9,917 bases of DNA, from NCBI GenBank assembly GCA_023442085.1, contig JAEZMT010000469.1, forward strand, positions 1 through 9,917, read 5' to 3'. Origin of the DNA: Pseudomonadota bacterium (GTDB lineage: Bacteria; Pseudomonadota; Alphaproteobacteria; Rhizobiales; Xanthobacteraceae). A program made the position numbers and the translations under genes. Positions 1 to 6,317 of the stretch are shown here, piece after piece. Under the pieces are notes generated by a model that did no database searches, was not told where the DNA came from, and worked only from the letters and a program-made list of their open reading frames with translations. Within the stretch, counting starts at the first letter, position 1, and the number at the start of each line of letters is the position of its first letter.

Positions 1-174
1 AGGGAGGGGCTTGACCCGGAGGGCCTTGCCCTGACCTTCTGGATCGTGCTGCACGGCATGGTCAGCCTGAAGCTGACCTGCTCCGCCTTTCTCGTGGCGC
101 CCGAGGAGGATCTCCTTTCGGCAGCGCTCGACAACCTGCTACACGGGACCTTGCGCGAGGCCAGCGAACCTTGA
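1..174 (+). CDS. TetR-family regulator, C-terminal fragment
   Basis: An open frame enters from the left edge in phase with base 1 and ends at TGA 172-174, leaving 57 residues. The visible piece is helical and contains FWIVLHGMVSLKL. This resembles the W/F-x-x-x-HG-hydrophobic pattern in the ligand-binding C-terminal domain of many TetR regulators (TetR_C_33/WHG type). The DNA-binding helix-turn-helix would lie outside the window, so the family call rests on this one motif plus the short alpha-helical tail and is moderate. The gene lies 64 bases upstream of pmtA on the same strand. A perfect palindrome sits in that gap, so local regulation is conceivable but not shown. Confidence 0.5.
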   Translation, partial: REGLDPEGLALTFWIVLHGMVSLKLTCSAFLVAPEEDLLSAALDNLLHGTLREASEP

Positions 175-215
175 CCCGGCCCCCTTTCCCGTCTAAGCGC
201 CTGATATCCGACCCG

Positions 216-229
216 CTCGGGCGCCCGAG
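216..229. promoter_or_regulatory. 14-bp perfect palindrome over the pmtA ribosome binding site
   Basis: CTCGGGCGCCCGAG is a perfect 14-base palindrome. Its right arm runs into the GAGG (227-230) that serves as the Shine-Dalgarno of pmtA. It could be a regulator operator or a small RNA hairpin that hides the ribosome binding site. In DNA this GC-rich a 14-base palindrome can arise by chance about once per window of this size, so the functional reading is weak. Confidence 0.3.
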
Positions 230-238
230 GTGCAGTTG

Positions 239-856
239 ATGCTCCAGTCCCACGACCACCGCAGGCCGCTTCAAAAGCCCCTGCTCCAGAAGCCGAACCT
301 CAAGGACGAGGTGCGTTTCCTGCAGTCGTGGTTCCAGAATCCGCTCAAGACCGGCGCCGTCGCGCCCTCGAGCCCGGCGCTCGCCAAGATGATGGCGAGC
401 TATCTCGATCCCAAGATGGACGGCCCGGTGATCGAGCTTGGTCCGGGCACCGGCCCGGTCACCAAGGCGCTGATCCAGCGCGGCTTCGCCCCCGAGCGCC
501 TGTTCCTGATCGAGTACAATCCGGAATTCTGCGCCCTGCTGCGCCTGCGCTATCCCGGCGTCACCGTCATCAATGGCGACGCCTACCAGCTCGGCAAGAC
601 CCTGAAGGATCGCCTGCCCGGCAAGGCGGTGGGCACCATCTCCTCCCTGCCGCTCTTCACCATGCCGGAGAGCGAGCGCCACCGGATGGTCAACGAGGCG
701 TTCGACCTCTCCCATCCGGACATGCCATTCGTGCAGTTCACCTATGCGGTGGTCTCGCCCGTGCCTCTGCTGCCGGGCGCCATCGAGGGCGAGCGCTCCC
801 CGCGCGTGTGGCGCAATATTCCCCCGGCCCGCGTCTGGGCCTATCGCCGGCCCTGA
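239..856 (+). CDS. pmtA: Phospholipid N-methyltransferase (PmtA, rhizobial type)
   Basis: This is a SAM-dependent methyltransferase that converts phosphatidylethanolamine stepwise to phosphatidylcholine at the inner membrane face. The 205 residues match the usual ~200 of the Sinorhizobium-type PmtA. The SAM-binding motif I is VIELGPGTG at residues 64-72, followed by an acidic strand-2 end (IEYN, 91-94) and NGD at 112-114. The N-terminal part (DEVRFLQSW...GAVAPSSPALA, about 23-48) and the C-terminal RNIPPARVWAY (192-202) are typical of the family. I chose ATG 239 because GAGG at 227-230 lies 8 bases upstream; the in-frame GTG at 230 overlaps that GAGG. No membrane segment is seen, consistent with a peripheral enzyme. 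A hairpin with a T-tract follows the stop. Family assignment is firm; substrate is inferred from homology. Confidence 0.88.
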   Translation: MLQSHDHRRPLQKPLLQKPNLKDEVRFLQSWFQNPLKTGAVAPSSPALAKMMASYLDPKMDGPVIELGPGTGPVTKALIQRGFAPERLFLIEYNPEFCALLRLRYPGVTVINGDAYQLGKTLKDRLPGKAVGTISSLPLFTMPESERHRMVNEAFDLSHPDMPFVQFTYAVVSPVPLLPGAIEGERSPRVWRNIPPARVWAYRRP

Positions 857-866
857 TCCTCGCCTC

Positions 867-889
867 GGCCGGTCCGGCGCCGGCCTTTT
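867..889 (+). terminator. Probable intrinsic terminator after pmtA
   Basis: GGCCGG (867-872), a 7-base loop and CCGGCC (880-885) form a perfect 6-bp GC stem followed directly by TTTT (886-889). It starts 10 bases after the pmtA stop. The T-run is short, so termination may be partial. The next gene's candidate start codons lie at or just beyond it (888, 897, 906). Confidence 0.5.
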
Positions 890-905
890 GCTGCCGGTGC
901 CGCTT

Positions 906-1487
906 GTGACCGATTTCCTCTATCTGACCCATCCGCAGGTGCAGGTGGACCCGGCCGTTCCCGTGCCGCGCTGGGGGCTGTCCGTCGTCGGGCGTCAGCG
1001 CACGCTCGCCTTCGCCGCGCGCTTCGATCTCTCCGGCATCAGCCATGTGATCTCCTCCACAGAGGAGAAGGCGAAGGAGACGGCAGCGCTCCTCGCCGCG
1101 CCGCTCCGTCTTCCGGTCGTGATCCGCGATGGGATGGAGGAGAACGACCGCTCCGCCACCGGCTACCTGCCCGAAGCCGAATTCCAGCAGATGGCCAACG
1201 CCTTCTTCGCCCGCCCCACCGAGAGCGTGCGCGGCTGGGAGCGGGCGGTGGACGCCCAGGCCCGCATCGTCGCGGCGGTGGAGGCGGCGCTGGCGGCCTT
1301 CGGCGGGGCGGGGCAGCGCTTGCTCTTTGTCGGCCATGGCGGCGTGGGCACCTTGCTTCTGTGCCACCTGGCGGGCTACCCCATCTCCCGCGTCCACGAC
1401 CAGCCGCCGGTCGGGGGCGGCTGCTGGTTCCGCGCCGGTCCCGCGCGGCAGCCGGACCGCTGGCGCGCAATGGAGAAGACGGCATGA
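906..1487 (+). CDS. Histidine phosphatase-like protein with altered RHG motif
   Basis: The 193-residue product has the layout of the histidine phosphatase (phosphoglycerate mutase-like) superfamily. There is an N-terminal YLTHP (6-10) where YLVRHG is expected, then WGLSVVGRQRT (23-33) in place of the usual LTxxGxxQA. The strand SST (50-52) replaces SPLxRA, and the second catalytic histidine is in FVGHGGVGTLLL (141-152). H9 and H144 are kept, but the RHG arginine and glycine are T8 and P10, and the SPLxR arginine is missing, so ordinary phosphomonoesterase activity is doubtful. The start is uncertain: no good Shine-Dalgarno precedes GTG 906, GTG 897 and TTG 888 are in frame, and 906 best fits a short strand before the motif. 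The stop overlaps the pyrF start (ATGA), suggesting translational coupling. Substrate unknown. Confidence 0.7.
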   Translation: MTDFLYLTHPQVQVDPAVPVPRWGLSVVGRQRTLAFAARFDLSGISHVISSTEEKAKETAALLAAPLRLPVVIRDGMEENDRSATGYLPEAEFQQMANAFFARPTESVRGWERAVDAQARIVAAVEAALAAFGGAGQRLLFVGHGGVGTLLLCHLAGYPISRVHDQPPVGGGCWFRAGPARQPDRWRAMEKTA

Positions 1488-2206
1488 CGCAGGTTGCCCA
1501 GGACACCCCGATCCGCGCGGATGTCCGCGACAAGCTCATCGTCGCCCTCGACTATCCCTCCGTCGCCGCCGCCGAGGCTGCCGTTGCCCAGCTCGGCGAC
1601 GTGGTGAGCTTCTACAAGATCGGGCTGGAGCTGGCGGTCTCGGGCGGCATCGACCTTGCCGCCGACCTCATCGCCGCCGGCAAGAAGGTGTTTCTCGATC
1701 TCAAGCTTCACGATATCGGCAACACGGTGGAGCGGGCCACCGCAGCTGCCGCCGAGCGGGGCTTCGACATTCTCACCGTCCACGCCTATCCCCTGACCAT
1801 GGCGGCCGCCGCGCGGGGGGCCGCGGGCAGCAAGCTGGAGGTGCTGGGCGTCACGGTGCTGACCTCCTATGACGATGCCGACCTTGCCGCCACCGGCGTC
1901 GCCGGGAGCGTCACGGAGACGGTGCGCCTGCGCGCCGGGCAGGCGCGGGAGGCCGGCATTGCCGGCGTCATCTGCGCGCCCACCGACGCCGCCATGGTGC
2001 GCGGCATCCTCGGCCCTCATCTGCGGGTGGTGACGCCTGGCGTGCGGCCCAAGGGCGCTGCCGTGGGCGATCAGAAGCGCATCGCGACGCCGGCCGAGGC
2101 GCTGGCCGCAGGTGCCGACCGCATCGTGGTGGGCCGGCCGGTGACGGCGGCGGAAGACCCGGTCGCGGCGGCGCGGGCGATCCTTGCTGAACTTCAGGGT
2201 GCGTGA
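1484..2206 (+). CDS. pyrF: Orotidine 5'-phosphate decarboxylase
   Basis: PyrF decarboxylates OMP to UMP, the last step of de novo pyrimidine synthesis, as a cytosolic TIM-barrel dimer. The 240 residues are normal for the bacterial short form. The diagnostic catalytic array is present: K45 in FYKIGLEL, and the DxKxxD motif as LDLKLHDIGNT with D72, K74 and D77. The phosphate grip is visible in TPGVRP (184-189) and VVGRPV (215-220). ATG 1484 is supported by GGAG at 1472-1475, 8 bases upstream, and by its overlap with the stop of the preceding phosphatase-like gene. The next gene begins 11 bases after the stop, so the three genes likely share a transcript. Whether the phosphatase or the DUF1330 protein acts in pyrimidine metabolism is unknown. 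Confidence 0.96.
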   Translation: MTQVAQDTPIRADVRDKLIVALDYPSVAAAEAAVAQLGDVVSFYKIGLELAVSGGIDLAADLIAAGKKVFLDLKLHDIGNTVERATAAAAERGFDILTVHAYPLTMAAAARGAAGSKLEVLGVTVLTSYDDADLAATGVAGSVTETVRLRAGQAREAGIAGVICAPTDAAMVRGILGPHLRVVTPGVRPKGAAVGDQKRIATPAEALAAGADRIVVGRPVTAAEDPVAAARAILAELQGA

Positions 2207-2217
2207 CGGGGGCGGCG

Positions 2218-2862
2218 ATGGCGAACGGCTACTGGTTCCTCAATCTCGATGTGGTCAACCCGGTGGACTACATCACCTACCGCGAGGCGAACTACGCCTT
2301 CGCGCGGTCGCACGGCTTCCGGTTCGTGATCCGCGGTGGCGATTTCGAGCAGCTGGAAGGCATCAAGCGCCATCGCAACGTGCTGGTGGAACTGCCCTCC
2401 TACGCGGACGCCCTGAGCACCTACAGCCTGCCCGAATACCAGCACGTGCGCGATCTGCGCCGCTCCACCGCCATCGCCGATCTCGCCGCTGTCGAAGGGT
2501 ATGACGGGCCGCAGCCTTCGTCGGCACCGCCTCCCGAAGGCACGCCTGAGAACCCGCGCGGCTACTGGATGGCCAAGGTGGATGTGACCGATCCCGAGCG
2601 CTACAAGGATTATGTGGCCGCCAATGCCGAGCCGCTGGCCGAATACGGCGCCTGGTTCGTCGTGCGGGGCGGGCGCAACCAGCTTCTGGAAGGCCATGGC
2701 CGCTCGCGCTACGTGGTCATCGCCTTCAAGGATGTCGCGACGGCGCGCGCCTGCTATTTCTCCCCGGGGTATCAGAAGGCGCTGGCCATCCGGCGGGAGG
2801 CGTCGGTCGCCGACGTCATCCTCATCTCCGGCTATACCGGGCACGAGGCCGCACCCGCCTGA
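2218..2862 (+). CDS. Tandem DUF1330-domain protein
   Basis: The 214-residue protein consists of two DUF1330 domains, a small alpha/beta fold of the dimeric ferredoxin-like kind with no assigned reaction. Residues 4-97 and 115-208 align over 94 positions without any gap, with about 35 identities by hand count. Shared landmarks are GYW at the start, VIRGG/VVRGG, LEG, A-x-A...P-x-YQ, RR and GY-x-G at the end. A 17-residue Pro/Ser/Glu-rich linker (98-114) joins them. DUF1330 proteins are usually one domain of ~95 residues that pair as dimers, so this may be a covalent pseudo-dimer (inference). ATG 2218 is preferred because GGGGG lies at 2208-2212. GTG 2203, overlapping the pyrF stop, is an alternative adding five residues. 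No signal peptide or membrane segment is seen, so it is probably cytosolic. Confidence 0.85.
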   Translation: MANGYWFLNLDVVNPVDYITYREANYAFARSHGFRFVIRGGDFEQLEGIKRHRNVLVELPSYADALSTYSLPEYQHVRDLRRSTAIADLAAVEGYDGPQPSSAPPPEGTPENPRGYWMAKVDVTDPERYKDYVAANAEPLAEYGAWFVVRGGRNQLLEGHGRSRYVVIAFKDVATARACYFSPGYQKALAIRREASVADVILISGYTGHEAAPA

Positions 2863-2908
2863 GCGCGGCCATTCTCGATGGCTTCCCGTCTGGCCAAACC
2901 GGCGAAGC

Positions 2909-2981
2909 GATTGATGGTATTAAGTTAACGCATTTTCTTCACGCGAACCGGTATCCCCTTCGCTTGAAAATGCCCAAGAGG
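2909..2981 (+). promoter_or_regulatory. AT-richer leader with dapB ribosome binding site
   Basis: The 128-base gap before dapB contains the most AT-rich stretch of the window (about 2909-2940, including TTGATG, TATTAA and GTTAAC), and a dapB-gpmA promoter is expected here. I could not pair a -35 and -10 box at good spacing, so no exact promoter is claimed. AAGAGG at 2976-2981 is a clear Shine-Dalgarno and sets the dapB start at GTG 2991. A short inverted repeat, GCGAA (2943-2947) and TTCGC (2959-2963), lies between. Confidence 0.35.
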
Positions 2982-2990
2982 ACTTTACCC

Positions 2991-3818
2991 GTGACCGATC
3001 TGCGCATCGTCATCGCCGGGGCCGGCGGCCGCATGGGCCGCACGCTCATCCGCGCCATCGCCGAGACCGAGGGGCTGAAGCTCGTCGGCGCCCTCGAATA
3101 TGCCGGCTCCGCCCATCTCGGCGAGGATGCCGGGCTGATGGCGGGCACGGGCCCCAACGGGATCACGGTGGAGAGCGACGTTGCCCCGGCGCTGAACGGC
3201 GCCGACGTTGTGATCGACTTCTCCACCCCCGCCGCCACGGTGCGCCTCGCCGGCCGCCTCGCCGAGGCGGGCATCGCCCATGTCATCGGCACCACCGGCT
3301 TCTCAAACGAGGACAACGCCGCCATCGCCGACGCGGCCCTGCGCACCGTGATCGTCAAGTCCGGCAACATGAGCCTCGGGGTGAACCTGCTCGCGGCCCT
3401 CACCCGCCGGGTGGCGGCGACGCTGGGCGACGACTTCGACATCGAGATCGTCGAGATGCACCACAACCGCAAGGTGGATGCGCCCTCCGGCACGGCGCTG
3501 CTGCTGGGGGATGCGGCGGCGGCCGGCCGCAACCGCAAGCTCGACGAGTGCTCCGATCGCGGCCGCGACGGGCTCACCGGCCCGCGCGTGAAGGGCAACA
3601 TCGGCTTCGCCAGCCTGCGCGGCGGCTCCGTGGTGGGCGAGCACATGGTGATCTTCGCCGGCGCGTCCGAGCGCATCGAACTGGTCCACAAGGCCGAGGA
3701 CCGGATGATCTTCGCCAACGGCGCGCTCACCGCCGCCCGTTGGACGAAATGCGGAGAGACCAGGCGCGAGCCCGGGCTCTATTCCATGGTCGACGTGCTC
3801 GGCCTCGCCGATTTCTGA
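2991..3818 (+). CDS. dapB: 4-hydroxy-tetrahydrodipicolinate reductase
   Basis: DapB reduces 4-hydroxy-tetrahydrodipicolinate with NAD(P)H on the way to diaminopimelate (peptidoglycan) and lysine. The 275 residues fit the family (about 265-275). The N-terminal Rossmann loop is GAGGRMG (10-16), and GTTGF is at 100-104. The catalytic and substrate-binding block HHNRKVDAPSGTA (157-169) holds H157, K161 and the SGT 166-168. The C-terminus ends in PGLYSMVDVLGL, as in relatives. I chose GTG 2991 because AAGAGG ends 9 bases before it and the sequence then begins MTDLRIVIAG. ATG 2970 and TTG 2964 lie upstream in frame but would put the strong Shine-Dalgarno inside the gene. Residues WTKCGETRRE (251-260) look slightly longer than I recall for this loop, probably without consequence. 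gpmA follows after 17 bases. Confidence 0.95.
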   Translation: MTDLRIVIAGAGGRMGRTLIRAIAETEGLKLVGALEYAGSAHLGEDAGLMAGTGPNGITVESDVAPALNGADVVIDFSTPAATVRLAGRLAEAGIAHVIGTTGFSNEDNAAIADAALRTVIVKSGNMSLGVNLLAALTRRVAATLGDDFDIEIVEMHHNRKVDAPSGTALLLGDAAAAGRNRKLDECSDRGRDGLTGPRVKGNIGFASLRGGSVVGEHMVIFAGASERIELVHKAEDRMIFANGALTAARWTKCGETRREPGLYSMVDVLGLADF

Positions 3819-3835
3819 GTGTCTGGAGACTTTTC

Positions 3836-4459
3836 ATGTCGGATCGCATCCTCGTCCTCGTCCGTCACGGGCAGAGCGAGTGGAACCTGAAGAACCTTTT
3901 CACCGGCTGGCGTGACCCCGACCTCACCGAGCAGGGCGTCGCGGAGGCGAAGCGGGCCGGCGCGCTCCTGAAGGCCGAAGGCCTGAAGTTCGATGTTGCC
4001 TTCACTTCCGATCTCACCCGCGCCCAGCGCACGCTCGCGCTGGTGCTCGGCGAGATGGGGCAGGAGGGGGTGGAGACCTTCCGCAACCTCGCCCTCAACG
4101 AGCGGGACTACGGCGACCTCTCCGGCCTCAACAAGGACGATGCCCGCGCGAAATGGGGCGACGAGCAGGTGCATGTCTGGCGCCGCTCCTACGACGTGCC
4201 CCCGCCCGGAGGCGAGAGCCTGCGCGACACGGTGGCCCGCACGCTGCCCTACTACAATCAGGAAATCCTGCCGCACGTGCTCCGGGGCGAGACCACGCTC
4301 GTGGCCGCGCACGGCAATTCGCTGCGCGCGCTCATCATGGTGCTGGAGAAGCTCTCTCCGGAAGGCATCATGAAGCGGGAGCTGTCCACCGGCGTGCCGA
4401 TCATCTACCGGCTGCGCGCCGATTCCACCGTCGAGGACAAGCGCGACCTCGCCGCCTGA
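3836..4459 (+). CDS. gpmA: 2,3-bisphosphoglycerate-dependent phosphoglycerate mutase
   Basis: GpmA interconverts 3- and 2-phosphoglycerate in glycolysis and gluconeogenesis through a phosphohistidine. The 207 residues match the short alphaproteobacterial form (about 206-211, against ~250 in E. coli). All key parts are visible: LVRHGQSEWN (8-17) with the phosphorylated H11; TGW at 23-25; SDLTRAQRT (58-66) with R62; ERDYGDLSGLNK (89-100) with E89; PPPGGESL (122-129); and AAHGNSLRAL (157-166) with the second histidine H159. GGAG at 3825-3828 lies 7 bases before the ATG. With only 17 bases after dapB, the two are very likely co-transcribed. The gene converges on ispA with a 9-base gap. Confidence 0.96.
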   Translation: MSDRILVLVRHGQSEWNLKNLFTGWRDPDLTEQGVAEAKRAGALLKAEGLKFDVAFTSDLTRAQRTLALVLGEMGQEGVETFRNLALNERDYGDLSGLNKDDARAKWGDEQVHVWRRSYDVPPPGGESLRDTVARTLPYYNQEILPHVLRGETTLVAAHGNSLRALIMVLEKLSPEGIMKRELSTGVPIIYRLRADSTVEDKRDLAA

Positions 4460-4468
4460 GGCGGATCC

Positions 4469-5395
4469 TCAACTCCGCCGCTCGGCCACGAACCGGGCGG
4501 CTTCGGCCAGGGTCTCGCCGCGCCCGCCGAACGGGGCCAGTGCCTCGGCGGCCTCCGCCACCAGCCGGTCCAGCAGCCGGCGGGCCTCGGGCAGGCCCAG
4601 GCGGGAGACGAGCGTCGCCTTGCCGGCGGCGGCGTCCTTACCCACCTTCTTGCCCACCTCCTCCGCCGTTCCTTCCACGTCGAGAATGTCGTCGGCGATC
4701 TGGAACGCCGCGCCCAGCGCCCGCCCGTAGGCGAGGAGCGCGGCGCGCTGGCCGGCATCGGCGCCACCGAGGATCGCTCCCGCCTCGGCCGAGACGGCGA
4801 GCAGGGCACCGGTCTTCATGGCCTGCAGGTCGCGGATGGCGTCCTCCCCATGGGCGAGGGGCGCCCCGCCCGAAAAGCGCCCTTCGGCGGCGAGGTCCAG
4901 CATCTGCCCGCCCACCATGCCGCCGATGCCCGCCGCCCGCGCCAGCGCCCGCACCAGCGCGATGCGCACGCCGGGGTCGGGATGAGCGTCCTCGCCCGCC
5001 AGGAGGTCGAAGGCGAGGGTCAGCAGCCCGTCGCCGGCGAGGATGGCGGTCGCCTCGTCATAGGCCTTGTGGACGGTGGGCCGGCCCCGGCGCAGGTCGT
5101 CGTCGTCCATGGCCGGCAAATCGTCATGGACGAGGGAATAGCAGTGCACGCACTCGATGGCGGTGGCGGCGGTCACGGCGGCTTCGGCCGGAAGGCCGAA
5201 CAGGGCGGCGCCCTCGATCACCAGGAACGGCCGCAGCCTTTTGCCGCCGCCCAGCGCCCCGTGGCGCATGGCCGCCATCAGCCGCTCCGGCCGCAGCCGT
5301 TCGCCGGCAAGCGCCGCATCGCCGAGCGCGGCGGCGAGCCGGGTTTCGGTGATGGCGGCGGCGGCGTCGAGACGATCCTTGAGGAAAGAGGTCAC
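4469..5395 (-). CDS. ispA: Farnesyl/geranylgeranyl diphosphate synthase (polyprenyl synthetase)
   Basis: This trans-prenyltransferase condenses IPP with DMAPP/GPP to give FPP (possibly GGPP), precursor of undecaprenyl phosphate, quinones, hopanoids or carotenoids. The 308 residues match IspA. GGGKRLRP (49-56) binds diphosphate. The first aspartate-rich motif is DDLPAMDDDDLRRGRP (91-106) with the two-residue insertion of bacterial type II FPP synthases, and Y86-S87 precede it as in E. coli IspA. The second motif is FQIADDILD (231-239), and GKK/VGKD follow at 248-254. The start is GTG at 5395-5393, with AGG 7 bases upstream. TTG at 5425 would add 10 residues but has no visible Shine-Dalgarno. 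It diverges from mtgA, and no xseB or dxs neighbour is seen inside the window. Chain length is inferred only. Confidence 0.92.
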   Translation of the reverse strand: MTSFLKDRLDAAAAITETRLAAALGDAALAGERLRPERLMAAMRHGALGGGKRLRPFLVIEGAALFGLPAEAAVTAATAIECVHCYSLVHDDLPAMDDDDLRRGRPTVHKAYDEATAILAGDGLLTLAFDLLAGEDAHPDPGVRIALVRALARAAGIGGMVGGQMLDLAAEGRFSGGAPLAHGEDAIRDLQAMKTGALLAVSAEAGAILGGADAGQRAALLAYGRALGAAFQIADDILDVEGTAEEVGKKVGKDAAAGKATLVSRLGLPEARRLLDRLVAEAAEALAPFGGRGETLAEAARFVAERRS

Positions 5396-5472
5396 CGGGT
5401 GGCCTAGCGTGGCTGAGAAGGGCAAGGTGGAACGCCCGGCGAGGGCGCACCGTTGACGGGGGCCACCGGGTG
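5393..5472. repeat. Repeated 9-bp palindrome CACCGGGTG between ispA and mtgA
   Basis: CACCGGGTG, an inverted repeat around one central G, occurs at 5393-5401 (over the ispA GTG start) and again at 5464-5472. The copies are 71 bases apart in the 127-base region between the divergent ispA and mtgA starts. A tandem GGTCAA pair (5484-5495) lies nearer mtgA. These could be regulator sites or chance in GC-rich DNA. I found no well-spaced -35/-10 pair on either strand. Confidence 0.25.
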
Positions 5473-5522
5473 CCTCAACCAGGGGTCAAGGTCAAGCCGC
5501 ATGGCGGCAGGGAGGGGGGAGG

Positions 5523-6194
5523 ATGATCCGTCTGGTGCTTCGGGTGGTGCTCATCATCGTCGCCATCCCGCTGGTGCTTTCGGTCCTCTACAACGTCATC
5601 AATCCCGTCTCGACGCTGATGATCGGCCGCTGGATCACCGGCGAGCGGGTGGAGCGCGTGTGGACGCCCATCGAGAAGATGTCGCCGGCGCTGGTGCGCA
5701 CGGTCATCGCCTCGGAGGATGCGAGCTTCTGCCAAAACGTCGGCATCGACTTCGGCGAGCTGCGCGAGGCCATCGAGAAGGCGGACGAACTGGAGGACAC
5801 CCGTGGCGCCTCCACCATTCCCATGCAGATCGCCAAGAACCTGTTCCTATGGCCGGGGCGGGCGCTGATCCGCAAGGCTATCGAGATGCCCCTCGCCATC
5901 TGGCTCGATCTTGTGGTGAGCAAGAGGCGGCTGATCGAGATCTATCTCAACATCGCCGAATGGGGGCCGAACGGGGAATTCGGCGTGGAGGCGGGCGCCC
6001 AGCGCGCCTTCGGCATTTCCGCCGCGCAGGTGGATGCGCGGCAGGCGGCGCTGCTGGCGGTGATGCTGCCCAATCCGCACCGACGCGATGCAGGCAATCC
6101 CACCGCCGGGGTCCAGCGGCTCGCGTCCCGCCTTCAGGCGCGCGTGCCCAAGGAGGGGCCGGAACTCGTCGCGTGCCTCGGCCCATTGCGCTGA
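5523..6194 (+). CDS. mtgA: Monofunctional peptidoglycan glycosyltransferase
   Basis: MtgA is a GT51 enzyme that polymerises glycan strands from lipid II on the periplasmic face, without a transpeptidase domain. The 223 residues are normal. One N-terminal membrane anchor spans about residues 5-27, followed by the GT51 core. This holds IASEDASF (62-69) with catalytic E65; GASTIPMQIAKNLFLW (95-110); RKAIEMPLAIWLD (117-129); KRRLIEIYLNIAEWG (134-148); and GVEAGAQRAFG (154-164). The start is ATG 5523 behind a very purine-rich GGAGGGGGGAGG (5511-5522), with the first GGAGG 7 bases from the ATG. Divergent ispA makes the precursor of the undecaprenyl carrier of lipid II, and downstream yciB is also an envelope gene, so the neighbourhood has a cell-wall flavour. 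Single-copy status cannot be judged. Confidence 0.95.
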   Translation: MIRLVLRVVLIIVAIPLVLSVLYNVINPVSTLMIGRWITGERVERVWTPIEKMSPALVRTVIASEDASFCQNVGIDFGELREAIEKADELEDTRGASTIPMQIAKNLFLWPGRALIRKAIEMPLAIWLDLVVSKRRLIEIYLNIAEWGPNGEFGVEAGAQRAFGISAAQVDARQAALLAVMLPNPHRRDAGNPTAGVQRLASRLQARVPKEGPELVACLGPLR

Positions 6195-6227
6195 GGCGCC
6201 AAGGCGACTTGCGGGCGGCTTGATTGT

Positions 6228-6244
6228 TGGCGCCACACGCGCCA
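6228..6244. repeat. Inverted repeat TGGCGC-N5-GCGCCA downstream of mtgA
   Basis: Perfect 6-bp arms with a CACAC loop begin 33 bases after the mtgA stop and lie 73 bases before yciB. There is no T-run, so it is a poor intrinsic terminator. It could be a Rho-associated hairpin, an operator or chance. The rest of the 123-base gap (6195-6317) shows no gene and no clear promoter. Confidence 0.3.
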
Positions 6245-6317
6245 CATGGGAGACGTCGCGCCGTTCCGGCTGAACCCGCCGTGCCCGGCGGTATCTTTCT
6301 CCTGCCGGCCCGCCTGA

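Noticed and set aside
2863..2990. Lysine riboswitch upstream of dapB
   Set aside because: The 128-base gap is shorter than a full lysine riboswitch (about 170 or more bases) and shows none of its multi-helix pattern.
4457..4471. TGAGG-CGGAT-CCTCA inverted repeat between the gpmA and ispA stops as a bidirectional terminator
   Set aside because: The stem is only 5 bp, partly made of the two stop codons, with no T-runs on either side.
4153..5352. A 399-codon + strand open frame across the end of gpmA and most of ispA
   Set aside because: The translation is almost all Arg, Pro, Ala and Gly. It is the antisense shadow of ispA, which carries both aspartate-rich motifs.
6195..6317. Small gene such as rpmF after mtgA
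   Set aside because: Ribosomal protein L32 often follows mtgA in rhizobia as I recall, but no frame here encodes its zinc-ribbon or basic N-terminus. The open frame at 6088-6273 mostly overlaps mtgA and is a shadow.
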